A DNA stretch of 64,000 nt, from positions 10,664,001 through 10,728,000 of the forward strand of contig NC_066287.1 of assembly GCF_905404315.1 (NCBI RefSeq), in the 5' to 3' direction. The first letter of the stretch is position 1, and every line of letters begins with the position of its first letter. Below, one piece after another: positions 22,174 through 32,312 of the stretch. The notes under the pieces were generated by a model. It was not told the DNA's origin and did no database searches. It saw only the letters and a program-made list of their open reading frames with translations. The position numbers and the translations under genes are program-made. This DNA comes from Leptidea sinapis (Eukaryota; Arthropoda; Insecta; Lepidoptera; Pieridae).

Positions 22174-22255
22174 AGGTGCGAGATTTGAACCTGCGACACT
22201 GGAGATTACACCCCTGATGCTTTAACCGCTCGTTAAAGAGTCCGGACAACGCATG
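22174..22255 (-). mobile_element. tRNA-like SINE head
   Basis: The minus strand has 'aacgagcggttaaagcatc' (A-box / D-arm-like) and 'gcaggttcaaatctcgc' (B box). The spacing is tRNA-like but the folding is imperfect. A run of T follows the B box region. I consider it a SINE head rather than a tRNA gene. Confidence 0.55.
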
Positions 22256-22375
22256 ATCCATAAACATATAGCATATCTATTCAAGCCTCCAGTTGTGGCG
22301 CCATGTATCGGCTACTTCATCTAAACTAATATTATAAAGAGGTATAGTTTGTAAGGTTGTAGGGGGTAATCTCTG

Positions 22376-22640
22376 GATCTTCTTCTTCTTCTTCGTCGGA
22401 TTACTCTTGACAGAGCAGTCTTGGTCACATCGAACGACGAACGATTCTATGCCATTTATCCCTGGCACATGTGTTGAGGGGAGTGTTGGTTAGGGCTTTG
22501 ATCTGGTCTGTCCAGCGCATAGGGGAACGTCCTCTTGACCTACTGCCGTTGACCCTTCCCTGAACAAGACGTCGCGTGACATGGCCAAAGTATCTGAGGA
22601 TACGGGCTCTGACTATAGATGAAAGCCTTTCTCTGGATCT
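22376..22640 (-). pseudogene. RTE-type LINE C-terminal fragment (second family)
   Basis: The minus-strand frame reads 'RARILRYFGHVTRRLVQGRV', then 'RSRGRSPMRWTDQIKAL', and ends 'DKWHRIVRRSM' at a stop. This is the C-terminus of an RTE reverse transcriptase of a subfamily different from LINE-R (GR-SPMRWTDQI versus GRPPTRWTDDL). A (GAA)n tail follows the stop. Only the last 70 or so codons remain. Confidence 0.8.
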
Positions 22641-22928
22641 ACTGAACCGATTTTGAAAATTCTAATTCGAAAAGCCACATGATTTGTGAGTGTCATAGGA
22701 CATATATTAACAAAAAATATGAAAAGACTTTTTCGTGGCAGTCAGATTTGCAAAGAAAGAGAAAACGAGAACGGTCGAACGAAAACCTTTCATACGATCG
22801 CTGCCTTAACGATGAGAGATATAATAATATGATTGTTTTGTATATATGTATGTGACAGCATTGAAACACCAACTACTTAATATAGTTAAACTGTTTATTG
22901 CGGCAAAGTCGCGGGTAACAACAGCTAG
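22641..22928 (+). mobile_element. Non-autonomous Helitron (second type)
   Basis: It begins near 'gatctactgaaccgatttt' and ends 'gtcgcgggtaacaacagctag' before T. The 'ctactgaaccgattttgaaa' block is common near one end of lepidopteran Helitrons. The exact 5' base is uncertain. Confidence 0.6.
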
Positions 22929-23007
22929 TAGTTGATTACCTGATCAACTCCAATTGAAGAAAATTGAAGTATGGTAAATGCTTAAAAAATATAGCATATT
23001 GTAACGA

Positions 23008-23460
23008 ATATCAAAGTCAAAGTTAAATAAACTTTGTTGAACTAAGCGCTTTTGAATTGTCACTACAATAATTTCTTTTAGATACCTGAATATACCATTT
23101 GTTCGGGAAAACTAGAGCTCGTGAGAAGAACATACAAAGAAACTGAACGGCCACTTTTTGCAATCAAATAGAGTATTTTAATATACAATACAAATTAGTT
23201 TGTAAGATGCTGCATCCATTATATGAATCATGCTCAAAGTCAAAAGCATTTAAAATATCAAATATTTCAAAAAAAGTAATATAAATAATAAATTATCGTA
23301 TATTGGATGCATCAACCTAGAGCTTTAATTAATTGTATGTGTAAGGATGCTTCGTGAACATGATGGTCGTGATTACTGTCATAATTATTAGTAATTGCAT
23401 CCAACAAATACAATGATTTATTAACTATAACAGGTCCACCTGGCACCACAAGCAGCACCC
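23008..23460 (-). mobile_element. Repeat I (LINE 3' UTR)
   Basis: Shares an ordered series of blocks with 44152-44612: 'taaactttgttgaactaagcg', 'gagctcgtgagaagaacata', 'aaatatcaaatatttc', 'cttcgtgaacatgatggtcg' and 'gcatccaacaaatacaa'. Both copies lie in the same orientation with the LINE tail at the left. No coding part remains. Confidence 0.75.
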
Positions 23461-23912
23461 GGTAACGTGGTGACTCATAGATATATGTGTCTCTCTGAGA
23501 TTCCTGTTTCTGTACTTGAAATATGTAGTTAACATTATCTCGTAGTTGTGCGTAGTAATAACATGATTTTCGTGTATCCTATATTACGGTCAGGTTTGTG
23601 ATAGGCGTATGTATTTAAAATTCTTTGACCAAGTACATGTAGGTACCTTTATTTATTTCGAGCAGTTTCCTTAAAGAGCAGTCTCTGCATATAAACTTGA
23701 AAAGAGTTACCTACGGGCTAAAACTGTATAATTTTTACCACGAAGGGCCATACATAATTATATTACTAAAATACATTTATACAAATACCTACTTTCAGAG
23801 TAAGGATGGATTATTTACTAGTGGCCCATCTCGATCTCATCCACAGTATTATTATTTTATACTTTTAGTTTTTTCATTTTTGATGTTTTGTGCTTAGTAT
23901 CAGAGCGAATTC
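23461..23912. other. Unassigned spacer
   Basis: No gene was recognised. The 66-codon frame at 23697-23897 is hydrophobic and AT-driven, without features of a real protein. Confidence 0.45.
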
Positions 23913-24488
23913 TTATAGCCTAAACACATGACCGGATTTGGTACGGCCGAACCATAGGACGCAGTCTGGTAGTCGACCATATTCGATGGTATCGAATTGT
24001 CCATTTCACAAACATACAAATGATTTAAGCCTTTTTTAGTGTTAATTCCGCCAATAATAAACAAATTTGGTCCCATCACCTTTGTTGCGTGTCTCTTCCG
24101 GGGATAATACGTCGCAGCGGCCGAGTCACGGCGCGTCATTTCATGGGACGAGGGTATAAGGGAGCGGCTTCCGGCTCATTTGATTCAGTCTCGTGCCAGA
24201 TTTTGACGAGACAACATGTCCTGAGGATGCCTCGTGTAGAGGCGAAACACGAATTGTTTTAAAAACACTATAGAAGGCTTAAATCATTTGTATAATTATG
24301 GATTTCCGCAAAAAAACGCCTATTTCAATAAAATTTCATTTCACAATCCATTATTGAAGGGTAAACTTCTATAGCCATGTTGGGCACTTTTTGGTAGGGG
24401 AAAATCTACGCCAGATGCGGCGCCCACTAGTGGCTAGACTGTCCGATGGTCCAGCCGAACCAAATACGACCATGTGTTTGGGCTATTA
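23913..24488. mobile_element. MITE M, complete
   Basis: The left end (23913-23966) and right end (24437-24488) are inverted repeats of about 50 bp with roughly 80% identity. Both carry 'aaacacatg' and a 'ttggt-cggc' block. The 576-bp body includes a hammerhead-like hairpin at 24221-24250. A second copy, split by repeat A, is at 60016-60480. Confidence 0.75.
24221..24250 (+). other. Hammerhead-ribozyme-like hairpin
   Basis: The order is 'ctgagga', one extra base, a 5-bp stem 'gcctc/gaggc' with loop 'gtgta', then 'gaaac'. This resembles the CUGANGA / stem II / GAAA core of hammerhead ribozymes, which are known in Penelope-like elements. The extra base and the lack of a clear stem III with a cleavage site argue for a degenerate or unrelated motif. 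Confidence 0.4.
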
Positions 24489-25075
24489 CGATGCGCGCAC
24501 GTATAGTGTATACGGCACAAATTCGACACCTTTTTGTATCGGTGTTTCTCATGTTGATATTGTGATTATCGCTTTCCTATTTAAGGGGAGTAACAATACA
24601 CTAAGATCTAAGAAATACATTGACGATTCTATTTATATTATCAGTGTACATTCAAAGGTTATTCCTTGACAACGGTTGTTCAAGGATTGCATCGTCATCG
24701 CATTGTTCTCAATTGCTAGAGCAAGACTTCAATAGATCATTGCTCAACGTTGTTCGTAAAAACTTTAGTGCATTTCTGCGGTGTTCGTTTCAATTTTATT
24801 ATAAAGCTTTCACTGTTATTGTCAATAATTTGCTTGTATTTCCTGCCGCAGTTGTTTTATATAAGATTCTGTGTAGAAAATAGATTGCTTTATAAATAAT
24901 TGACTTGTCAATCTACTTGAGAGTATGAAGGAGATATAACAATAGTTTCGTCTCATTGATTTTATTGCAGGCTGTAGCTAGAATTGACTTCCTTACTTTT
25001 GCTTGGATTATTTTATATTAGCAAGCACATTAATTTAATTAGCAAGCACAATTATTGTGTGTTCAATTTATACCG
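24489..25075. other. Unassigned spacer
   Basis: No gene was recognised. Overlapping frames at 24391-24883 are short and have no domain. Confidence 0.45.
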
Positions 25076-25277
25076 CTATATAGAGTCTTTTGCTTCTAGA
25101 TAAACGATGAAAACAGGACAGGTTTTTTACTCTAGTGTGCATGACAAACTTCGTTTTATACTTGCGGTTTGTATGTCACTTTGTGTGCGTGCATTGCTCA
25201 AAGTTGAGGGTAACTGTCAACCTCAATTTGTTTTTGGATGTTTTCACAGTTGCCACAGTCTATCTAGATGTATAAAT
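25076..25277 (+). mobile_element. MITE H, complete
   Basis: The ends are 'atttataccgctatatag' and 'ctatctagatgtataaat'. The body matches 10657-10868, including 'tgtatgtcactttgtgt'. It is non-coding. Confidence 0.8.
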
Positions 25278-25298
25278 GATCTAAAATTAGGTATGTCT

Positions 25299-25385
25299 CA
25301 TCATCATCATTTCGGCTGGAAGACGTTCACTGCTGGATAAAGGCCTCCCCCAAAGATCGCCATGTCGATCGGTCCTTCGCCGGCT
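25299..25385 (-). pseudogene. LINE-R terminal fragment
   Basis: 'catcatcatcatttcggctg' followed by 'gaagacgttcactgctgg' and 'ggcctcccccaaagat' is the reverse of the LINE-R end. About 85 bp survive. Confidence 0.75.
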
Positions 25386-26139
25386 TTATACAAAAATCAG
25401 ATTATTTTCGTTTGAGGGTGCCAAAAAAGTAGAATCTAAATTTTTATACAAGTTTTGTATAAATATCATATTTGAGTAATTAGAATTACACATTAATTAC
25501 GGCTGATAGGAAATGAATAAAATTGGCGATACATTAACACTTTGTACTTAAAATAATTTTATACGATTAATTAGAAATTAAGATGTGTTGATTAGTTAGT
25601 TTAATATTATTATTTGTTAGTTAAGTAAATATTGTATCAGTTTCATAGTTTTAATATTGTAAAAACGGTTCGCCCGTATATAATAAATAAATAAATAAAT
25701 ACGAATCCAAGCAACGGGCTGTGGGTTCGATCCCTGCTACGAGTTTTCACGTCTCATTTTTACTTTGGAGTACATTCTGGGCGATAGGAATGTTACATTC
25801 CGATGTTGCAAGGTACCATCGTCCACAAATGTAGGGTTTGTGGATTGCACATTTCGGCCTTGGTTTGTGAAACTCCTTGATAGTCGAAGAAACATGATCG
25901 AAAGTGTATTATTAATTTGGAATTCTGAAGTCTTTTTGCTAATATAATACGATGAAAGCCAATACGTGCAATCTTTTCTAACCTTCTTGTGTTATGTTGT
26001 GTTGGATGGAATTAATAAACTAAACATTAATAATTATCATTATGAAGTTGGCGTGTGGTATCATGAAATGATCATATTAGAGGACCTAGTGCTTTGCAAC
26101 TACTGGGACTGTTTATTGGGAGGTTTAAAAAAAAATATA
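25386..26139. other. AT-rich spacer with SINE remnant
   Basis: Positions 25678-25700 are an (AAAT)n run. Next to it, 25715-25740 has a B-box-like 'gtgggttcgatccctgc', likely the remnant of a tRNA SINE. The frames at 25765-26166 show no domain. Confidence 0.45.
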
Positions 26140-26370
26140 TGTTATAGCAGTGGGCAGGGCACATAGTTCGACGGATAGATGGCCGTTGAGGCAGTTAATT
26201 CCTCGAATGGCGACCACGTACCGAAAGACGCAGTGTTGGTAGGCCCACCACAAGATTGACCGACGATCTCGTCAAGATCGCCGGAATACGTTGGATGAGG
26301 GCAGCGCAGGACCGATCGTCGTGGAAATCTTTGGGGGACGCCTTTGTCCAGCAATGGACGTTTTCCAGCT
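26140..26370 (+). pseudogene. LINE-R C-terminal fragment
   Basis: The plus-strand frame carries 'GHIVRRIDGR', then 'ERRSVGRPTTRLTDDLVKIA', 'GIRWMRAAQDRSSWKSLG' and 'DAFVQQWT', interrupted by stops near its start. It ends with the 'cagctgatgatgaag' terminus. This is the RTE reverse-transcriptase C-terminus, 5' truncated. Confidence 0.85.
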
Positions 26371-27210
26371 GATGATGAAGTAGTAATTTTGAAATTAGGT
26401 AGTGTTAAAAATTTATTTTAGTCCATTATTATAATATCATAAAAATTTAAATGATGAAGTCCAATTATTATTATAGTTATTATATCCTGTTTACCCTGCT
26501 CACATGATAGCGAAATAATGAAGCGGGAATCATAGGCCACGCCTGCATGCGCAAGGTCTTTGGCGATACCACTCGCATTAATCAAGTTAACTTGCCCGTA
26601 ATAATATATGGCAGGGAAATAATTTGAAATAATAATATATACTACTGCGCGTTGGAACCGAGATGCAACCTTATAATATGAACTTTCGAAATGACGTTAG
26701 TAAGACGTGCTCCGTTTGCAAACGTTTCTTTCGATTTGTGATTATGACGTGTACGCCTACGCTAGTATAGGCATACACGTCATACGACGTCACTATCATG
26801 GCGCCCAGGCCCCATCTTATCCCGCGGGGATTATATCCACATTAATGAAATTCTAAAACTCAAACAAACAAATAGAAATAATAGGAAGTAATTTTCCTTC
26901 CACGTTGTTTATGTAATTCAATAGAAATATACGGTGTTCAAAGAAATTAAATAAAGCCTGAGGAAATTGTTAGTGAATGTCCAATAAACCTCTATTATAA
27001 TAGAAGTGAAAGATATTTTACTGCTAAGTTACAACTTTTATAATAGTTTGTAATATAATAAAACTGCTATTTATTGTGTATTGCAATTTGGAATTGTTAT
27101 AATCAAGTAGTTGTACTGTGACAGTATTTTTAAGGATTGATTCTTTCAAAGTGGATTGTAATGGCATTTAAGGCGAAGACACGTAGGTATTAAGGCTTCG
27201 TAGCATAATA
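26371..27210. other. Unassigned spacer with one hairpin
   Basis: No gene. The hairpin at 26744-26783 is listed separately. Positions 26785-26824 resemble 58596-58635 at 31 of 40 positions (shared 'ccccatcttatc'). Confidence 0.45.
26744..26783. repeat. 16-bp hairpin
   Basis: The arms are 26744-26759 and 26768-26783 (atgacgtgtacgccta / taggcatacacgtcat), with one mismatch and an 8-base loop. The sequence contains CRE-like 'tgacgt' steps on both arms. Its role is unknown. Confidence 0.75.
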
Positions 27211-27535
27211 ATCATCATCGTATCAGCAGGAGGACGTCCACTGCTGGGCTCCTAAGGGCCTCCCCCAAAGAACTCCACGACGATTGGTCCTGCGCTGCCC
27301 TTATCCAACGTATTCCGGCGATTTTGACATCAGACATCGGTCGATCTTTTAGGGGGCTTTCCAACACTGCGTCTTAGGGTACGTGGTCGCCATTCGAGGA
27401 CTTTACTGCCCCAACGGCCATCGGTCCCTCGAACTATGTGCCCTGCCCACTGCCACTTAAGCTTCGCAATCAATTGGGCTATGTTTGTGACTTTGGTTCT
27501 CGCATGGATCTCCTCATTTCTGATTCAATCTCGTA
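27211..27535 (-). pseudogene. LINE-R C-terminal fragment, longest in window
   Basis: The minus-strand copy extends farther 5' than the others, from about 27535 ('gagattgaatcagaaatgag'), through the GHIVR region, to the 'gatgatgattatt' tail at the left. The GRPP-like motif is disrupted by substitutions and the frame is not continuous. Confidence 0.8.
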
Positions 27536-27669
27536 GCATAATGAATAATCAAAATATCATCAATAAAAGTTTCCTGCTGGTTTTGCTTTCAAACGGATCA
27601 CAGCATCTGTGGCATGATGGTATGGTATGGTATAAACGGGTTAATCTCCGCAACTCGACGACTGTCTCC

Positions 27670-27836
27670 TTATTTTTATTATCGATTAGAGGAAAGACGT
27701 GCGTACGGGTTACTTGATGTGAAGTATTCACCGCCGCCTACATTTTCTTGTAACATCAATAGTGTATCAGTTTTTTTAAAAGGTACACATGTCGTATCGT
27801 CCTGGTAACACCGCACAAAGAAGCCAGTATTCCGAT
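27670..27836 (-). pseudogene. LINE-B 3' end, degraded
   Basis: Marks are 'gacgtgcgtacgggttactt', 'gtgaagtattcaccgccg' and 'catgtcgtatcgtcctgg'. It is the reverse of the LINE-B 3' UTR plus the last codons, with several deletions. Confidence 0.75.
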
Positions 27837-27892
27837 ACTAGGCGAGGCTTTAAGGGAAGTGTTGTCGAAGAGCGGCGATACGACAAATTGTT

Positions 27893-28120
27893 TTTTTTTG
27901 TGGTAAATTTAATAAGCCTAGCCTATTTTGTGTTTGTGGGAATATATTTGTGATTACTGCCACCCCAACTCCTCCAGAAACCTGTGCAACCTCCTCTCTT
28001 TCGTAAAGACGAGTGTATTTGGGGTGCCAAGATGTTGAGCCCAGTAAGCTACACCTGGACAATGCAGAAGTATATGCGCAGCAGTATCTTCTGCCATTAT
28101 GCAGATAATGCACCTCTGTG
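27893..28120 (-). pseudogene. LINE C-terminal region with CCHC-like motif
   Basis: The minus-strand frame reads 'CIICIMAEDTAAHILLHCPG', then 'YWAQHLGTP' and 'RRLHRFLEELGWQ' before a stop at about 27956. A Cys-x2-Cys...His-x4-Cys arrangement followed by a short tail is typical of the end of R1/I-type LINE polyproteins. An A-run on the minus strand (T-run/G at 27890-27900) may be its tail. It is truncated near 28120, where the next insertion begins. Confidence 0.7.
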
Positions 28121-28122
28121 CA

Positions 28123-28140
28123 GTTATGCTATATAATATT
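28123..28140. repeat. TSD, left copy
   Basis: This 18-base segment is repeated at 29151-29168 with one difference (C/T at the seventh base). The two copies flank the LINE insertion 28141-29150. Confidence 0.85.
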
Positions 28141-29150
28141 AAATAGTAATAATAACTAAAGTAACAATGAATAAAATTTATTATTCAAACAAAACAAACC
28201 TTATAACTATATTTACAATACTACGACTACATAAAATTAAAACTATCATTACGTGGAAGCGTACCAAGAATACTGGCAGCATTACCGCGTTGGATAGCAA
28301 GGCTGATCCGTTGACCGAAATAGCTGCCAGCGCTTGGGTTTCCAGTAGCCTTATTGAGTCGCGAAGATAGTATTTTGAACATTCTCCGCGCCTCTGGGCC
28401 CCACGGGCCAAGTGTCTCGACACCAAACGGCACAAAGATATATGACTCACTGAGGCCAACATATTTGCGACGCTTGCTGTCTTCGGCAGTCGAAGCAGCA
28501 GCCCCAGCACCAACTGACGTAACTTGGACATGAGAAGGAGCCAGAGTGTCGACGCAATTAGCGTCTCACACCAACGCCCTTCCCCGTGCTCAAGCCACCA
28601 GCGTCATTCCATCAGGGCGCTTGCCATCGCGGCGGGTAATACCATTTGGCTCTAAAACAGCTGGTATATTAAGAGCGGCAAATGCCCTTCGGATGACTTC
28701 ATTAATGCTGGCGTGACGACTGATACGGCCTGCCGATTTTAGGCAGGATAACCCGTGACGTCCAAGAACCTGAACGCCACATCTACATTGAAGTGGTTCA
28801 TTCAGTTTTATACCTAGCCGGAGTGATACGCATATTGACAATGTCATATTGTCAAGTAGCGTTCCAATCGGCGCAGAAGGCAAGGCTTGTAACCAAAAGC
28901 CCGACTCATTTTGTGTCACGGCTAAAAGACGAGCACGCTCTGTTATGTCAGTAGATGAGATCAAAAGATCATCAAAGGCTGACTTACAAAGAAGTGCGTC
29001 CCATGCTTTTTGACACCTTAAATCGCCTGGAAAATTTTGAATGTTTACAATATTTAGCCAAGCATTGTTAGCTTCGTTCAAATACACAATCTCTGAGTTA
29101 CCTGGTACATGATTTACAATTCTAGTAACCAAAGGCTGCGCATAAATAAA
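28141..29150 (-). mobile_element. 5'-truncated LINE insertion with 18-bp TSD
   Basis: The insertion is bounded by the direct repeats 28123-28140 and 29151-29168. Its 3' UTR (28141-28226) lies at the left and ends in a 'tta'-rich simple sequence rather than poly(A). The coding part is listed separately. The long TSD and missing 5' region are the marks of target-primed reverse transcription. Confidence 0.85.
28227..29132 (-). pseudogene. LINE reverse-transcriptase C-terminal domain, two in-frame stops
   Basis: One frame runs from 29132 down to 28227 and is broken only by two TGA codons, near 28588 and 28561. Segments include 'RARLLAVTQNESGFWLQALP', 'CRCGVQVLGRHGLSCLKSAG', 'RPDGMTLVA' before the first stop, and 'VPFGVETLGPWGPEARRMF', 'RISLAIQRGNAASILGT' near the end. 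I recognise this as the region after the polymerase domain in a group of insect non-LTR elements; it carries a C-x-C...H..C motif. In relatives I recall, both stop positions hold tryptophan (TGG), so each is explained by one G-to-A change. The upstream polymerase and endonuclease are absent. The same family left a fragment at 3745-3893. Confidence 0.75.
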
Positions 29151-29168
29151 GTTATGTTATATAATATT
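29151..29168. repeat. TSD, right copy
   Basis: The partner of 28123-28140 (17 of 18 identical). Confidence 0.85.
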
Positions 29169-30049
29169 GAATACATGTTTATTATGACCGTGACCATTAT
29201 TTAGGGCCGCCGTTATCTGTTAAGTTGAATTCTATTGAGCTTAACAATATGTTATTTTTAAAGTGATAACCCTCACTTCTGATTCTTCTTTTTTTCTCTG
29301 ACTCCTTCAATTTTGATTACAAATTTAATATTCGGCATGATTCATTAAGTCTGGGAAACGTTATGACCGAAACTGACCGACGAATTCGACAAAACAGTAT
29401 TGAAATACTTATTTTATAATTAAAATATTTCGATTCCACTCCTTTCTAATTCTAATTCGGAATTTAATTGAGGATGTTTTTTAACAATTACTATTCTAAT
29501 GGCGTTTGATAGTCCGCATAAATTAAAGTCATTTAACACAAACCACCCCTATGTTGCACCCTCGCACAATTAAATATATTAATATTCACTTTAAAAACAA
29601 ACTAGAACCTACATGAATGCTTTATTACAACGGGATAGAGCTTATTATCCTAAAATGCACTATTCTATAAACGTTACAATAATTTTGTTTAAGTTAACGT
29701 TTGAAATTTAGTCCAATGTACTTACAATTTGACACGAGTGAGTTCCTTCAACGGAATGCGGGTGGGGTGGATCGAAATTTTCTTTTTATTCCGCATTACG
29801 ACTACATTTTTTTGTTAAAAATCATTATGAATCCATCGCTTTGGAATTTTAAGTAATTAAACTTAGTCTCAACAGTTGCTTAAGAAAAGTAACAAAGCTG
29901 ATTAAAGACATTTCTAATAATTAGTTGGCCTTAATGTAAGATAAATGCACCTTTTAATGGTTAATTAAGATAGGCATGCACCCTAATATTCTTTTTAATA
30001 AAATCAGATTAGAGCGAGATTAACTTTATAACAAGTATTAAGTCAGTGT
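29169..30049. other. AT-rich spacer
   Basis: No gene was recognised. Positions 29250-29285 hold a SINE-D body fragment ('aaagtgataaccctcacttct'). Confidence 0.5.
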
Positions 30050-30356
30050 CCAGTGGGAGGCTCCTTTGCACAGGAAGCCGGCTCGATTTGGGGTACCACA
30101 ACGGTGCCTATTTCTGCCGTGAAGCAGTAATGTGTAAACATTAACGTGTTTCGGTCTGAAGGGCGCCGTAGCTAGTGAAATTACTGGGCAAATGAGACTT
30201 AACATCTTATGTCTCAAGGTGAAGAGCGCAATTGTAGTGCCGATAGAATTTTTGTGTTTTTCAAGAATCCTGAGCGGCACTGCATTTTAATGCGTAGGGC
30301 GTGTAAATTACCATCAGCTGAACGTCCTACTCGTCTCGTCCCTTATTTTCATAAAA
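30050..30356 (+). mobile_element. Repeat A, full length
   Basis: Complete from 'ccagtgggaggctcctttgc' to 'ccttattttcat' with a short A-rich tail. The outer inverted pair is altered on the left ('acggtgcc'). The left arm of the second hairpin is damaged ('gtgccgatag'). Confidence 0.9.
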
Positions 30357-30559
30357 TAATGCGATAACGTAATGAACATGTGCAAATTAAGTAAGAAATG
30401 TATAAGCAGAAGATTTTCGCGATGAAAAGGCAACCAAGTGGGAATAGAAGGTCCGGTGGAGGCTGAGGTTTGCCGGCAATAACTACGTGAGTGCCGGTGG
30501 ATCAGTCAGGGTTAACACTTCTGAGGTATTCACAATATAGTTTCACAAATTAAAATTGT

Positions 30560-30680
30560 AAACAAAATTCATGAACGATGCGGGACTCGAACCCGTGACC
30601 TATTGCGTTCCGTGCGAACGCTCTTCCACTGAGCCAACCGTTCTAGTGACGTGTCGTTCATAAATCTTGATATGTCTTCT
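30560..30680 (-). mobile_element. SINE-D, head region
   Basis: The minus-strand tRNA-like head spans about 30570-30643, with A box 'tggctcagtggaagag' and B box 'gggttcgagtcccgc'. The acceptor-like ends gaacggt/atcgttc pair over seven positions. The anticodon arm is mutated. The body is short and diverged. Confidence 0.75.
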
Positions 30681-31030
30681 TCAACTCTCAAGGTATCATT
30701 TATACTAGGAATCTGTGCTGAAAAAGTTGTTTCAGTCGCAAAAGCGATATCCACAAAATATAACGTAAGGCGATTTTGGAAAATTTCCATCTTTCATCGT
30801 TTTCCTCTTCGTGAGACTTCGTGGGATTATGCTCTCCCTCAATCCAAGTGTATATATATATATTTATATTATTGAATACATGTAGCTTTGTTATTGTTTA
30901 AAGTATAACTAATCATGAAATATTTATGCCGTAGTCCGTACAAAGAACCTATTATATTTTCAATTTATCATATTTCCAAATTGTATGATTTTAGATTGAA
31001 TAGCTTTTTTTAACACCAACAAGACATATA
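30681..31030. other. Unassigned spacer
   Basis: No gene was recognised. A short (TA)n run lies at 30852-30868. Confidence 0.5.
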
Positions 31031-31301
31031 CCAGCCATGCCGGCTAGATTATGGATACCACAACGGCGCCTATTTCTGCCGTGAAGCAGTAATGTGTATT
31101 TCTGTGTTTCGGTCTAAAGGGCGCCGTAGCTAGTGAAATTACTGGGCATATGAGACTTAACATCTTATGTCTCAAGGTGACGAGCGCAGTTGTAGTGACG
31201 TTCATAATTTAAGGGTTTTTAATTTATTATAATAGCCAGGGCGTATCAATTACCATCAGCTGAACGTCCCGCTCGTCTCGTCCCTTAGTGTATTAAAAAA
31301 A
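31031..31301 (+). mobile_element. Repeat A, diverged
   Basis: The first 20 bp are shortened. The outer pair acggcgcc/ggcgccgt is perfect, but the inner 'cagtaatg' hairpin has lost its right arm and the second hairpin is ruined. The tail is 'gtattaaaaaaa'. Confidence 0.85.
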
Positions 31302-31794
31302 TACTCTAACTAATATTATTACAATAAATTAGAAATTCTAAGTATTGGTTTAATTATAGACGTTACATATATTTCAAAAATATAGGCACAAATAGTCAAT
31401 TAAATTGAATGCAATAATTGTTGTAATATTACAAATTGAATGAGAAATCAATAATATTTTATAATAATTAAAACATGCATCATTTTCCAATTCTACTATC
31501 ATTACTTTTTCAATTTATTGTTCAATGATAAAACAGAATTAAACCTAGCAATATTTATTTGTTTCAATAAAATATACTTTTTGCCTATAAATTACAATAA
31601 TTTTATTTTATGAATATAAATGGAATAAATTATTTTTAAATAACGAAAGGATATTTGAAACAATATCAATATCAACTTCTTTATCATTTCTTTTTAAATA
31701 TAAATTGTGTACATATATCTCTATGAGTTATTAGTAAGGAAGGGAATCAATGAAATTATTTTACATTTACGTATATCGCTGCCTCGGCAGGGCT
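31302..31794. other. AT-rich spacer
   Basis: Extremely AT-rich; nothing recognised. Confidence 0.5.
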
Positions 31795-32017
31795 CAAGAT
31801 TAGTCATAGACTGAGCTGAGACTTAGTCATAGACATAGACATAGTCTTGAGCCATGACCATGATCTATAGAGCTTACTTAGATATTGCTCAGACTTTACT
31901 TACGTAAAACACAGCTAAGTGTAAGCTTAGCATAATCTTTTATTTCTTTTTTATTGTCGGTTGATAGTTGAAATTAGGATTAAATTTATTGAGGAGATCC
32001 GTAGGCCAAACCAAAGT

Positions 32018-32310
32018 TTTTTTTATCACCTGTTGTTAAGTGATCGCTGCCCACAGTCTGTTGCAACACCAGAGGAATCACAGGAGCGTTGCCGGCCTTT
32101 AAGGAAGGTGTACGCGCTATTTTTGAAGGTACCCATGTCGTATCGTCCTGGAAACACCGCACAAGGAAGTTCGTTCCACAGCTTTGAAGTACGTGGAAGA
32201 AAGCTGCTTGAAAACCGCACTGTGGAGGACCGCCACACATCCAGATGGTCGGGATGAAATCCTAACTTGTGGCGTGTCGTGCGAAGGAGGAATTCAGCGG
32301 CAGGAATCAG
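32018..32310 (-). pseudogene. LINE-B 3' end with C-terminal codons
   Basis: Reverse of the LINE-B end: T-run at 32018-32024, 3' UTR with 'ggtgttgcaacagactgtgg', then coding marks 'ttccacagctttgaagtac' and 'catgtcgtatcgtcctgg'. It stops at 'cggcaggaatcag' (about 32310), where plus-strand LINE-R begins. Confidence 0.8.
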
Positions 32311-32312
32311 TT

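Noticed and set aside
28181..28531. 116-codon minus-strand frame overlapping the LINE end
   Set aside because: Out of phase with the conserved frame that carries the reverse-transcriptase C-terminal motifs.
31986..32240. Open frame of 84 codons on the minus strand
   Set aside because: It lies in the LINE-B tail; the frame is partly out of phase with the real reverse-transcriptase end.
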